DNA of 64,000 nucleotides. Origin: Bagarius yarrelli. Lineage: Eukaryota > Chordata > Actinopteri > Siluriformes > Sisoridae. Positions within the stretch are counted from its first letter, which is position 1. Each line of letters starts with the position of its first letter. The notes under the pieces are model-generated. The model had not been told where the DNA came from. It made no database searches and saw nothing but the letters and a program-made list of their open reading frames with translations. The position numbers and the translations under genes are program-made. Below, piece by piece: positions 1 through 13,179 of this stretch. The stretch is from the NCBI GenBank assembly GCA_005784505.1, contig VCAZ01000149.1, positions 673,501 through 737,500 of the forward strand, read 5' to 3'.

Positions 1-950
<950 letters not shown>

Positions 951-1732
951 AATATATATCTTTTTTTCACAAGTTATATCCCTGTTATACAAGTTATATT
1001 TCTTGGGCTTCATGATGACGTTCACTAGTGGTCTGTAATGAACCACTGAGGCCTTCACAGAACAGGTGTTTTTATACTGCAACTGAATTACACCCAGATA
1101 GACTTTAAATAATTAGGTGACTTTTAAAGGCAATTAATTGCACTGGATTTTATTTAAGGGTATCCGAGTACCGGGGGGCTGAATACAAACATGCACCGCA
1201 CTTCTAACGTCCTATAAATAAACAATGCATTAAATGGAACTTGCTACCATAGTTATTGGGCTTAGGTGGAAAATTACTGTACATCATTATCCATCTGCTT
1301 AAATGGAGTTTAATGCTTTAATATAGTATATGGTAAAGCCATGTTTAAACTGCAAGCAAATGTGGCCCAAATCAGTTTTTATATTTAATTTATTTTTAAC
1401 CACATTAAATGTGATCTTTTTAAAATTTCCATATGATGGGGGACTTTGTGACAATTTGTGTGTGCTGGTCAGGTAAGGGCCAATTATCAGTTGGTCACAC
1501 TATTAATCTGATATTGGCTGCATTAAAATTATGTAAATTGCTATACAAAAAATCTGATCTAAGCCAAAATTGGACTTGTGGCGTTAATCTATAACTTTAG
1601 TTCTTAAGAAATGTGATGTTTTTGGTGTACTCGTGTCATTCAGCACTGCCTTCTGTGTTTGAGTCCTTAACATCTAACCATCTGTTTGTGATGGATTCAT
1701 CCCTTTTCTTATTTTTTTTCTCTTAATTATAG
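951..1732. other. Non-coding sequence upstream of the first recognised aurka exon
   Basis: About 780 bases of AT-rich sequence with no convincing exon. It is probably an aurka intron or 5' region, because the exon at 1733 opens in phase 0 behind a pyrimidine-rich 3' splice site (T-rich stretch ending in ATAG at about 1729-1732). The exon carrying the aurka start codon was not found here or at 1-100, so it is either very short or left of the window. Confidence 0.5.
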
Positions 1733-3890
1733 CAGGTTTTAAGCAACGGACCACAAAGAGTTCCTGTTACTCAGAGCCGCCACAAACCTGCTTCGACCAC
1801 GAGCCACGCGTCTGTGCTCGGTGTCTCTCAAGGGCCACAGCGTGTCCCGAGGCCTCGGAGTGAACACAAAATCGTATGCAGTGGTGAGCAGAATATAAAG
1901 CCTGCTCAGAGTCAACCACAACCAGCACAGAGTCAGACTAAACCAGTTCCTACCACTACCATCTCCACCACCACCACTGAGGGGGTAAAACCCACAGGGC
2001 TCAAGCAGGACAAACCTAACTGTAAGCAATTCGAACAAATGTCCACTTGCGTCCGGTTCTGTTTTTAAAATGACTTGACTTTGTTCTTCCTTTAGCAAAA
2101 CCTGTAAATGAGACAACCAGTACAACCAAAAATGACAAGTAAGTTGCACCTGATGCACATCGAATAAGCATGAGCCAATCCAAAAAGCCAGTTTAACCCC
2201 TCACTTAGAGCTGTCTGGTTAACTAACGGCACAACACGTACGACTGTGTGCTTCAGGAAGCCTTGGACTCTGGACAACTTTGACATCGGTAAGCCTCTCG
2301 GCAAGGGCAAGTTTGGAAGCGTGTACCTGGCCAGAGAGAGACAGACCAAGTATATCCTGGCATTGAAGGTGCTGTTTAAGAAGCAGCTGGAGAAAGCCGG
2401 TGTGGAACACCAGCTAAGGAGGGAGGTGGAGATTCAGTCACATCTCAGGTGTGTGAACGTGAGTCTTTGCAGTGCCTACATACCAAGCATGCCAGCTGAT
2501 CTTATTTTCTCAACACCTTGCAGGCATCCCAACATCCTGCGGCTTTATGGCTACTTCCATGACGCTGCACGTGTCTACCTTATTCTGGAGTTTGCTCCCA
2601 AAGGAGAACTGTATGGAGAACTGCAACGCTGCAGGACCTTTGATGAACAGCGCACCACTACAGTAAGAACGCGTTTACTGTAAACAAGAGATGTATATGG
2701 ATAGACGGAGAGAGAAATGGAGAAATATTTATTCCTTTAAATACATGGCATGAGTAAAAATTTTCAGTTCCAGCATCTGTTTACTTTCCGCTTCCATTAA
2801 AGCTGTTGGTAGCAAGATATTATATTTGTCAGGAAAAACAAACGGGATGCTCTCTTGCACTAATTTAATAAAACAATCATTCGTTGTGTTCTTGATCAAC
2901 TACTATGCAAAAAACCTCTAACGGTGAAATGGTTTCTACAGTCACTTTTCTGGCCAATTTCTTTTCCCTCCTTTTTATGTGCTATTAAGTCTTGCTATAA
3001 AAAAATTATCATGATAAACCCTATAAATGTCCTCTTAACCAATCATAATCCAGCAATGTTGAGTGGTGCAAATACAGTGTGCAAACTGAAAAGTTTTTAT
3101 TGACTTGACTGCCCTGCAAAAGCACAAACTGTGTGTAATTGCATTTAAGTGGTAATTCGTGTAAGACGAGTTTCTTTACAGCACAACTACTTAAAAAAAT
3201 TATAATTTTTTTTTTTTCACACCCTGAAACTACATGCAGTGATTTAAATTCCTGGCATGGTTTTGTTACACTGTAATGCCTTCAGTCTAGATTTCATAAA
3301 GGATTTGTTATATGTTATGGTCTGATGAACACGAAGCAGTCGCACAGGTTTTTAATATAATGGGCTGCAGCGTGATATCAAAACATCTCGTTACCTGGTT
3401 AGCAAGCTAAACAGTGAGATTTATCCATGTAGATGGCGCTACTGTTTCTTCAGCTTCCATAGTCAAATTTTTGTAAACCTGATTTATTGTCTAAATGTCT
3501 ATACGACTCAATCAGAACTGAAAAGCTAATTCTGCTTTGTTGGCGTTTCTAAATGTTTCACATGCACTTCCCCTGACTCCTGAGGAAATAAACAGCAGAG
3601 CGTGACTTGCCAGTCTAATAATATTTAACCTGTGTTAATTTGCTTATGCGATTGTATTGCAGTATATAACTGAGCTGACTGATGCGCTGTATTACTGCCA
3701 TTCAAAGAAGGTCATCCATAGAGATATAAAACCAGAGAATCTGTTACTGGGAGCAAATGGGGAGCTGAAGATTGCAGATTTTGGCTGGTCTGTCCACACA
3801 CCGTCCTCCAGGTGCGGGTTTACCATCACATGCATGTTGCAGAAAAATTTGTCATTGTGGCTAAATAAATACATAAAATAATAATTTAAA

Positions 3891-3938
<48 letters not shown>

Positions 3939-4449
3939 GGGGGAAAAAAATTCTTTTTTTTTTTTTTTTTTTTTTTTTTCCCCGAATCACTAGGAGGTCT
4001 ACACTGTGCGGCACACTGGACTATCTGCCTCCAGAGATGATTGAGGGCAAAACCCACGATGAGAAAGTGGATCTCTGGAGTCTGGGAGTCCTCTGTTATG
4101 AGTTTTTGGTGGGGAATCCTCCTTTTGAAACGAAGAGTCATGAAGAAACTTATCGCAAAATCTCCAGGGTGAGCATGAAGGTTTTATGGTTGTCATTTTT
4201 GTATCTGAAATATTTCCTGCAGGTGCTTAATGGATCGCCCCCCCCCTTTCTCACGCTCTCGTTCTGCAGGTGGAGTTCACTTATCCATCCCACGTAAGTG
4301 AGGGTGCACGAGACCTCATTAACAAGCTTTTGAAACACAACCCGATGCACAGACTACCCACACAAGGAGTCCTGACTCATCCCTGGGTTGTGGAAAACTC
4401 GACCAAAAAGCCAACTACTTTCATTCCTGCTGCAAACAAGTCTCTTTGA
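1733..4449 (+). CDS. aurka: Aurora kinase A (mitotic serine/threonine kinase), 5' end incomplete
   Basis: Exons: 1733-2021, 2096-2138, 2257-2448, 2524-2662, 3663-3811, 3994-4168, 4270-4449 (stop TGA). All are GT-AG and in phase, giving 388 residues; human AURKA has 403, so only a short N-terminus is missing. Aurora A acts at centrosomes and spindle poles, activated by TPX2 and by autophosphorylation. Visible kinase features: glycine loop GKGKFGSVYLA, catalytic lysine in LALKVLF, HRDIKPENLL, DFG in IADFGWSV, and the activation loop RRSTLCGTLDYLPPE, with the threonine before LCGT matching human Thr288. EKAGVEHQLRREVEIQSHLR separates it from Aurora B (EKEGLEHQLRREIEIQ in human). The N-terminal exon is low complexity (Gln/Pro/Thr) with two QRVP motifs, as in the regulatory N-terminus of AURKA. 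The C-terminus is HPWVVENSTKKPTTF plus a short tail. A poly(A) signal AATAAA is at 4588. Confidence 0.96.
3890..3980. repeat. (AT)n followed by a long T tract at an aurka 3' splice site
   Basis: An (AT)n run at about 3899-3938 is followed by a run of about 25 T at 3955-3979, ending 14 bases before the exon at 3994. The T run supplies an unusually long polypyrimidine tract. Confidence 0.9.
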
Positions 4450-4587
4450 GCATGCTGTATCACTCGAGCATATGAGCCGCAAGAGTTATTCCTCATTCAG
4501 GCTGCCTACTTATCGCTCACTCCTCCTGTCCTCCTTTCCCTTGCTCTAAATATGTACTTGTTTTCTACCTTTTTAAGTACTTGAAAC

Positions 4588-4593
4588 AATAAA
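4588..4593 (+). terminator. Poly(A) signal of aurka
   Basis: AATAAA lies 139 bases after the aurka stop codon, in an otherwise featureless 3' UTR. No cleavage-site evidence is available. Confidence 0.6.
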
Positions 4594-4599
4594 TCTGTA

Positions 4600-5089
4600 T
4601 TTTAAGTGTTGTTACGTTATAACGGATTTATTTCTGTGGGGTTTGTTCCCCAGGAAGTCCATCTAATTGTGTGTAATTACAATGAACTTGTGGCCAGTTT
4701 GTAACTTGTCAACAACCTTAAATGTTCATTTGTTCTCCAGGAAAGTGCAATATGTGAATGTGAACTGCTTCTGCTCTGGTTAAGTGCTTTTGCTGGGGGA
4801 CTTTGGTGTCAAAATTTTGTATTCTGAATCATTTCACATTTACTATTTAAAAAGTTACACTGATGCATTGATGTGCCTGTTTATTGCAAAATAAATAATG
4901 TTTAATATTCTACTGAGTGAACGTAATTGTTTGGTAATTAGTTGCAATGTTTAGATTGAGTGATGAAATGATTGAAAAACACAAAATGGCAATGAACAGT
5001 TTCTAAGCAAAATTGAGATAATGAATTACTTTAATTGCAGAACAGGAATGGCCGTTTCAGGTAGAATTTGGGAATTGGGTCCCCATCAT
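4600..5089. other. Intergenic, no gene seen
   Basis: AT-rich spacer between aurka and the LINE relic. No open frame, hairpin or tandem repeat stood out. Confidence 0.6.
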
Positions 5090-5400
5090 CTTTATTCACA
5101 CCAACTCATGCCATGTCCTCATTTATTATAGCCATATACTTTCTCCAGCTCTTTTTTTTAAACATCCATCTACAGATATTTCCAATGTACCTCTTCTAGT
5201 TGAGTCGTGGTCCTCTGAGGTGCTCCTTCCTAATCCTGTCCAAATTTACCCCTCTCAAAGAGAACTTTAACGTTTTCAGCTCTGCTAACTCCAACGCTGC
5301 CTTCTGTCTCTCCCTCACTGTCACTGTCTCTAAACTACACAACATAGCTGCTCTCACCAGTGTCTTCTAGATCTTCCCCTTTTGAATTTTCTCTGTAATG
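5090..5400 (-). mobile_element. Decayed LINE reverse-transcriptase fragment
   Basis: On the minus strand this translates, with one stop and a frame change, to segments such as KTLVRAAMLCSLETVTVRE and LKTLKFSLRGVNLDRIRKE. These resemble the C-terminal part of widespread fish non-LTR retrotransposon ORF2 proteins (the stretch after the polymerase core). It is a short relic with no ends visible. The clade (RTE-like or other) cannot be settled by eye. Confidence 0.65.
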
Positions 5401-5593
5401 GAGAAACGAGTTAAAATGAAATTTCTATTGACAACAGATATGTTTACCGCCACCTCATAGCTTTGACTGTAAAAAGGTTAAAAAAAAAAACCCCCAAACA
5501 ATTATTTATCCTTCATAAATAAATTATTAGTAATCCAATGAAAAAATGTAGGCGGACTTTAATACAATTAAACAGTCTTTGTATTTTGAAATC

Positions 5594-5665
5594 AGCAGAG
5601 TGGCGCAGCGGAAGCGTGCTGGGCCCATAACCCAGAGGTCGATGGATCGAAACCATCCTCTGCTA
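5594..5665 (+). tRNA. Initiator tRNA-Met (CAT)
   Basis: A 72-base cloverleaf. The acceptor stem AGCAGAG pairs with CTCTGCT, and the discriminator base is A. The anticodon loop holds CAT at 5626-5628 within GGGCCCATAACCC; the GGG:CCC pairs at the base of the anticodon stem mark eukaryotic initiator tRNAs. The T arm GGATCGAAACC carries the AUCGAAA loop of initiators in place of TTC. A TTTT at 5666-5669 directly after the gene is the RNA polymerase III terminator. No intron. It is an isolated copy between two protein genes. Confidence 0.97.
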
Positions 5666-5751
5666 TTTTATATTCAATTTATTTTTGGTTTATATAAGAA
5701 TAAAAATAATTGTAAAAGTAACCATTTAAACACGACCTTTACTTAAATTAT

Positions 5752-5805
5752 ATTTACAGTATTTACGCCCTTATCCAGAACGACTTATATGTATTTTATT
5801 ACTCA
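5752..5805 (-). mobile_element. SINE 3'-end fragment
   Basis: The stretch containing ACGCCCTTATCCAGAACGACTTA resembles the tail segment of the tRNA-derived SINE family seen intact at 23485-23655, in reverse orientation. Short and diverged. Confidence 0.4.
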
Positions 5806-6119
5806 AATTACTCAACTTAGAAGCAACTAGTCACGTTTTAATAAACTCTTGGGCGAGTAAGGAAAAGGGGGGGGGGAAACATGCTTAAATAATAAAAATG
5901 TCTCCACCGCCAAAAAAAAGAATAAGAATAGGGATTTGGCTATACTTCCCATAATTATTCCTGTTTTGTTAATTTGATATAATTCTTTTAAAATCAACAC
6001 CAGGCAAATTCTAATACTTTTATGCTGAAATAATACATTACGACAAATGAATTATAAAAGTAACTATTTAAACACGAAATTATTTACTTAAATAAACCTA
6101 ACTTACAGACAGCCAATCC

Positions 6120-6433
6120 TAGCACACCTTTGGCCGTGACGCCATAAACGCGTTCATGTGTTTACGTCATCTCTAGGCGACACCGGCGTCCACATTGTAG
6201 ATGGCCAGAGGTTTAATAAGCAATTGTAAACTTTACAAAACGGGTAGTTTATTGGTTCATGTAAAAATAATAAATATTGTTTTTTATTAATAATAATACT
6301 TAATTTTTTATATTTATTGTCTTCGGTGTTAGATAACAAGTCGGTTGGTCTGACTGAAGTCGCTGATTGTTTGATTTTATTATCACTTTACTGCCCCATT
6401 ATTTTAGCGCTAGTTATTTTTTATTTATTTGGA
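6120..6433 (+). promoter_or_regulatory. Putative dnajc21 promoter and 5' UTR
   Basis: CpG-richer than its AT-rich surroundings, with a TTACGTCA CRE/ATF-like motif at 6162-6169 and a second TGACGCC at about 6137. It lies 270 bases upstream of the dnajc21 start codon. No TATA box is obvious in a fitting position. Assignment rests on position and motifs only. Confidence 0.4.
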
Positions 6434-9400
6434 ATGAAGTGTCATTACGAGGTGCTGGGATTGAAAAGGGACGCGGGAGACGACGAGCTAAAGAAGGCTT
6501 ATCGTAAATTAGCTCTCAAATGGCACCCAGGTAGGACAAAGTGCTCCAGTCTGTTAATGGTTTTTCTTTTTATACGTTAGTTAACTCACAGGAACATGTG
6601 CTGTGGTCAGAACACAAAACCCCAAACTGTTTTACTCATGATGTAAAAGGGGATGATGCGCTTCTCTGAGTGCAAAGAGTTTCTGCTTGCAGATAAGAAC
6701 TTGGAGAATGCAGAGGAGGCAGCGGAGCAGTTTAAGCTCATCCAGGCAGCATACGACGTTCTGAGTGACCCCCAGGAAAGAGCCTGGTGAGAGACCCTTT
6801 AATACTTCACTGAATAATACTCGTCTTTTTTCCCATATCAAGACTTGAGTCATCCATAATTCAAGCAAAGTGTAAAGGATCATTATTAGTCCAGAATATT
6901 ATCCCTATTTTCACAGACATCCCAGTTATGAATAATTAAAATGTCCTGTTTGTGTGTCACAGGTACGATAACCACCGTGAAGCGCTGTTGAAAGGTGGTG
7001 TCAGTGGAGACTACCAGGATGACAGCATCGATCTCCTTCAGTACTTCACTGTAACCTGTTACTCGGGCTATGGAGATGACGAGAAGGTGAGTAAATCAGT
7101 CAGAGAAAATAGATCATGAGGAAAAAGCTGTTAAAAATGCACTGAATGCAGTACCACTGCTCCGCCACTAGAGGTCAGCAAGTTTCCCTGCTTTTTCTCT
7201 CCAGTCTGTGCTGCTCCGAAATTGTTTAATTAAAGTCTCTCTTGTAAAGGTACACAAATCAGTAGGGGAAACTTACTGATAAAAACAGATTTATGTCTTC
7301 TTTATTATTTGGGTTCGTGTCATATTTCTGTTATTGAGTCTTGCCCAGTCATTAAACTCTTACCTGGTTTGTCTTTCTACCTTGCAGGGCTTCTACATGG
7401 TGTACAGAAACCTGTTTGAGTCCATCGCCAAAGAGGAACTGGAGCACAGTAAAGAAGAGGACGATGATGAGTGTGAGAATTTTCCCACGTTCGGAGACTC
7501 TCAGAGCGACTACGATACGGTAACCTAGTGCACACGGGTCATGCAGCTACCTCGGAGTGATTTTTAATTTTTAAAGGTCTAATTCTATTCATGATGAAAG
7601 TATTTCTAACATTTTTAATTACAAAAATCTTATTACTTAGTTTCAATGCTGATTATATAAAATAATGGAATACAAAACTGACTTGTTAATGATGAAATAA
7701 ATCTGGTGCAGGTGGTGCACTTGTTTTACGGATGCTGGCAGAGTTTCTGCACTCGGAAAAACTTTGCCTGGAAGGAAGAGTATGACACTAGGCAGGCTTC
7801 GAACCGTTGGGAGAAAAGAGCCATGGAGAAAGAGAACAAAAAAACCCGTGAGAAGGCACGAAAGGAACGAAGTGAGCTTGTGCGCCAGCTAGTGGCGTTT
7901 GTGCGGAAACGCGACAAACGAGTGCAGGCACACAGGAAACTGGTGGAGGAGCAGAACGCAGAGAAAGCCAGGAAGGTGGAGGAGCTGAGGAGGAAACAGA
8001 AGCTTGAGCAGGCCAAGTAAGTGTGTCGTTCTCTTTCTCTCTCTGTATATCTCTCTTTCACCCCAAACCAATGGACTCACTAAAATGTCTCCATCTCTTC
8101 GTCATACAGGCTGGCTGAAGAATATAAGGAGCAGAAGTGGTCTGCGATGGCTGGACTGGAGCAGGAGCTACAGCAGATGGAGCTTCAGTATGGGCAACAG
8201 TTTGGAGATGCGCAGGAGGAGCTCGAGGAGGACCAAGCTGAGACTGGTACGCACATGAGCCGGACCAGGTTCCAGTGTTACACGTGTATAAGTACAACAT
8301 GGAAGGGTTACCAAAATCATTTATTGCCTTTAACATGCTAAAATCATGTAGCAGAATATAAACAGTAGATGTTAAAATAATGCAATATACCTTTAATATT
8401 CTATAAACAGCTCTTAACTTTCAGTAAACTCAAAATTACATACTGAAACATTAATATGACATTAAAATAAAATCTCATCACAAGAGCCTAAATTACATGG
8501 TGCACCTTTAAAGCTACACTCACACAGCACAACTTCAACTTTATATCCTGTATGTTCACGCAGCAGTTGCTGTGTTTGCACGCATACATGCATGAATGGG
8601 TGACAGCAAGTTATACACTGCATGACCTCGCCAAAAACTGATAAGGAAATAACTCAAGATTTACGCATGAGATCACAGTTCTTGCTCAAGACTTGAATAA
8701 TTAATAAGTTGGTAGACCGCAAGAAGTTGAAAATGGTCCGTATGCTAATCTGGACCCTAACCTGTCAGGAGGTGAAACATCATGCCGTGTGAACTCATCC
8801 TAACAATACAGCTCATAAAATTACACAGCCCATAAAAATTATACAGCACACTTTCACTATTAGTGATATATTTCATGTATTTGATGTTTTTTCCAGATGC
8901 TGTGGATGGCTCTGATGAGATGGACGAGCTTTATGATGATCTTTACTGCCCAGCCTGTGACAAATCTTTCAAAACGGACAAAGCGTCAGTAACCACACAC
9001 GCATACACACGCACACACGCATACAGTAAATCTTCCTTGTTTTTTTTAAATGTTTCTTTCTACTACATCAGGATGAAGAACCATGAAAAGTCCAAGAAGC
9101 ACAGAGAGATGGTGGCTCTGCTTCGGCTGCAGCTTCAGGAGGAGGAAGAGTCACTAAGTTTAAACTCGGCAGAGAAAAACAGCGAGGAAGAGGAGGATGA
9201 GGAGAGGGAGGATGCACCCAAACAGAAGTGTGTCACAAATCTTGGCATTATAAATGCTGTGTCCTTTTTTTTTCTATATTGAATGAATTTCTTTCTTTTA
9301 GGACCACAAACAATCAGGGGTGGAAATCTTTAGGCATCCCATGGTTCCATACGATACTGAGACCTATAATGCGACTTTAAAATGATTATTGATGCATGTT

Positions 9401-10825
9401 TTGTGTTTTAATAGAGATTTTATTTTTTCTTACTATTTAAATATTGATGCATCTGTAATGATCTATATGCATCTGTAAATTCTATATGAATTTACGTCCA
9501 ACATTTTTATTAATAAAATGAAAATTGTTTGGCAAGTCAACAACAATGTTACAAAGAACAGACAATTTACCCAGTTCAGTAGAAGCAGCCATAATAAATG
9601 CGTTTTCAGTAATTGAACTCTAAAGCTTCGTCAGAAATCACATACTAAATAAATATATACAATTGAGTAAGGAGTAAGTACACACTACCGTAACTTCGTT
9701 AAAAATGTATGTTCTGGATAGATTACCACTGTGTCTGGGAAGTGGTAGTGCAGTGGTTAAGGTGTTGGACTGGTACTTGGAAGATCATCATCAGTTATCA
9801 TCATCACTTCATTAATTAACATAGAATGTCATTTCTTGACATTTGTTAATTGATTCTTGAACCGTCCATGGTCCGTATCGTGATGCATCAGAGAATCGAC
9901 ATTTCCCCCACCCCTATAAACAATAGAGAATAGTAGAGTCCAAAAATTTAATTGTGCCCCTTTACTATAATTGGAACCATTTTATTGAACTGACTGTTGT
10001 TTTTTTAGTGTTTGTATCTCAGATCTCTAATTTAATACAACAAAATGTTTGTAGGTTGTCAAAGAAACAGAAGAAGAAAAAGCGACAGCAGAAAAACATA
10101 AACGTAAGTGTTTTTTTATTCCCAAAACTTTAATTAAGTATCCAGATTTGTTGCTATAATTAACTAGAAATGTCTATCAAATCTCAGAACTTAACAGAAG
10201 AGTCAGTGGCTGAGAGTCTGACTCCCAACTGTACAGATGACATCATCAGTCCTTCTAACCAATCAGGAAATCAGGAGGAGGACCTGACTGGCTCTAAGGA
10301 AGCTCCAGAGGAGGTGAAGGAAGACAAACCTGAACCCAATAAAAGGTGAGTAACACTGTAGTTTAAAAGCCTGCAACCCATAAAACACACGAGTCAAATC
10401 AGTTCATATAGATGAACTGATAATCTGATCCTCTCAGATTCTAGTGTGTTTTTTATTTGACTAACACACTGCAGTTCTGCCGTTCTGTTTGTATGGATTA
10501 AAAGCTGCGACTGTGAAAGATAACACTGTTTTTCAGCTCTGGAAAGACGAAAAGCAAAAAAGCTGGAAAAGACTCTAAAAAGAGCAACAAAGCGCAGGGA
10601 GGGGGAGACGTCAACCAAGAGGTGTGTATATGTGTCTGCGCATATACATGTTTTTATAATAGTGCGACTTATAGACTTTCTGTTAAATTCTTTTTTCCCC
10701 TCGGATCCTTTTACTTTTTCTCTCCTTCAATTCTTGGATTTAATCTTGATTTCTCTCCTTTCCTTTTTCTCTCACTGCATTGCTTACTTTTTTTCTCATT
10801 TTGCTTTCTGTCTGTCTGATTGTCT

Positions 10826-10858
<33 letters not shown>

Positions 10859-11019
10859 AGCAGAAGGAGGTAAATCTGAGCTGTGTAATCTGCAATTTTG
10901 AGTTCAGCACCAGGAACAAACTGTTCGATCACCTGAAAACGTCAGGACACGCCACTGCACTGCCCTCCAGCACCACCATGAACAACAAGAGCAAGAAGGA
11001 GAAGAGGAAAAACCGATGA
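6434..11019 (+). CDS. dnajc21: DnaJ homolog subfamily C member 21 (60S ribosome biogenesis J-protein)
   Basis: Twelve in-phase exons: 6434-6530, 6693-6786, 6963-7086, 7388-7519, 7712-8016, 8110-8246, 8897-8984, 9072-9227, 10055-10103, 10188-10345, 10537-10621, 10861-11019; 527 residues, close to human length (about 531). The start MKCHYEVLGLKRDAGDDELK begins the J domain. Its HPD motif is split by the first intron (HP, then D from a G|AT junction). A charged coiled region follows (ARKERSELVRQLVAFVRKR, VQAHRKLVEEQNAEKARK). Two C2H2 zinc fingers are present: CPACDKSFKTDKAMKNHEKS with following KKH, and CVICNFEFSTRNKLFDHLKT with following SGH. The C-terminus is basic (KSKKEKRKNR). It is the vertebrate counterpart of yeast Jjj1, which works with Hsp70 to recycle late 60S maturation factors. 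AATAAA at 11481 is a possible poly(A) signal. Confidence 0.97.
8247..8896. other. dnajc21 intron 6, no other feature
   Basis: AT-rich intron of 650 bases. No conserved RNA motif or mobile element was recognised. Confidence 0.6.
9734..9795 (+). mobile_element. SINE 5' fragment in a dnajc21 intron
   Basis: GGGAAGTGGTAGTGCAGTGG with following TTAAGGTGTTGGACTGGTA matches the tRNA-like head (A-box side) of the SINE at 23485. The rest of the element is missing. Confidence 0.5.
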
Positions 11020-11084
11020 CCAGAGCAGCATCATCAATAATAATACTGCTAAGACTGAAGCAGCTACTCAGTAAAGTGGGAGAA

Positions 11085-11087
<3 letters not shown>

Positions 11088-11166
<79 letters not shown>
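11088..11166. repeat. (GT)n microsatellite in the dnajc21 3' region
   Basis: About 79 bases of pure GT, starting 68 bases after the dnajc21 stop codon and so probably transcribed in its 3' UTR. Confidence 0.95.
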
Positions 11167-11167
<1 letters not shown>

Positions 11168-12552
11168 CCTGAGTGAGTGTTTACCACAGCATGCTCATCC
11201 TATGCAGATAGCCATCAGCACATATGACTGTAACTCCTCAGCACACACACTGCTCTCTGTGAGAGAAAATAAGAGCTAAAAAGTGAAAAAGAAATATTTT
11301 TGCTGCTGCTGCTTATAAAACCACGCTTATAAATTATGATGGGTAATAAATCAATTATAGCCTTTTATTCAGTTGGAAATCAGGTGAGACATGAACCTCA
11401 GTTTGAAGTGCTTAAAACTTTTCACACATTTGAACTGTCTTCAAAGTAAAAATGTCAATTTCAAATGTCTAAAATATTGAAATAAACAACTTGTGACACT
11501 GAATATTGTTTCAGTTGAATTAATGCTACAATGATCTTAATTAATGTACAGTAAGATCTTTCTGACCGGCCACATTGTGAGTTAAACATTCCTTTAACTG
11601 ACATTGCATTAGTGTATCTCTCTCTTATTTAATCATTCACTATGATAAAGTCAATCAGTAATTTATATACTGGTTTGTTTATATAGTTTATAACAAACCA
11701 GTGATGGCCAGTCATTAATAGAACGCTACCTACGCTCAAGATTATACATTTTTGTATTTAATATTTATTTTAGGATTTATATTTGGTTAAGGCGATGAGC
11801 CGAACAAACGTATTCCTTTAATTTTTTTATTTATTGCAGGCGGTGCATTTGGTACCTGGGCCTTGATTGGGGACATACGGGACTGGTACACCACCATTTA
11901 TATTACTGTTATTTATTATATTTAATATAAATTAACTTTTTAAGATGCTAAGCGCTACGAGTAAATGCTGTTTATTTCTATGTAATAAACATGTTATAAT
12001 GTAATTATAATAATTATTTACAGATTATAAATCTGTAAAGATCAGAAAAATTAAAGCATTATTCAAGGAAACACACACACACACACTGCTGGGGATATAT
12101 TTGGCTACAGTAAGCTGATACACTTGTGCACACACAAATTGGTGCTTGGTACGAGTGTAAAACATATCACCCATAAATCCTCAATATTCTCTTAAACAAC
12201 ACACACAAATGAGTTTATTTGTACCCAAATGTAATAAACATATTTTAATGTGAGTGACTGAGACACACAGCGTGTGTATGTGTGTGCATTTGTTTCTAAA
12301 TCTTTACACTCTGATAAGGCAGTGAAGACATAAAACAGGAACACTTTTATCAGGAGCGGTTATCAGTCTGTGTTCGGCTAATAAACACTTGCGTTATTTT
12401 AAACTCAACTTGAAATTTAACGCAAAGTTTGTTACATTTATAGAACGCACACGAATCCTGTGGCCTGCACTCACGTGACTCAGAATTTCTCTATTACACA
12501 TTCAGTGCGCTGTCACAAGCTGCTTGTACAGGGTTTATAATGGTGCAGATGC

Positions 12553-12623
<71 letters not shown>

Positions 12624-12713
12624 CGTAGAATCACAGCTATGCTTTGTGTATAAAAAGGGTAAAAGATCTATCAACCTCTAACCTTCACACCTGTTCATGT
12701 TTTACACTCTGTG

Positions 12714-12752
<39 letters not shown>

Positions 12753-12787
12753 TTGGGTTTGAATAGAACAGTTGCTGGGTAAATTCC

Positions 12788-12818
<31 letters not shown>

Positions 12819-13179
12819 AGGAATAAGCTAACAAGTTCACCTGTCCTTGTGTCAAACACAGTGTAATAAATATTAATACTACACAAACACAGATGTAATA
12901 GTTAAAGCGTTTTGGAACCTGTCCTACAGCACTAACACTTTACTACGGATTTACAGAAGTATTCTTGATTCTGTATTTATATCACAGCACATCACAGGGT
13001 TATATATTTATACTCGTTTTGTTTCCAAGTAGTGCATTCATTTACAAGGACTTGTATAGCACAAACCTTATTAATAATAAAACAGCTTTCAAAATATTTT
13101 GCGTTACATGTTAGGAGTCGATTCTGTAAGAAGTAACATGTTTAGGAAGTCAGTGGGTGTCATGGAAGTCATTAGTGTA
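11167..13179. other. Intergenic spacer with GT/CA microsatellites
   Basis: No gene seen. GT tracts occupy 12554-12621 and 12708-12751, with a CA tract at 12797-12818; the rest is AT-rich unique sequence. Confidence 0.65.
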
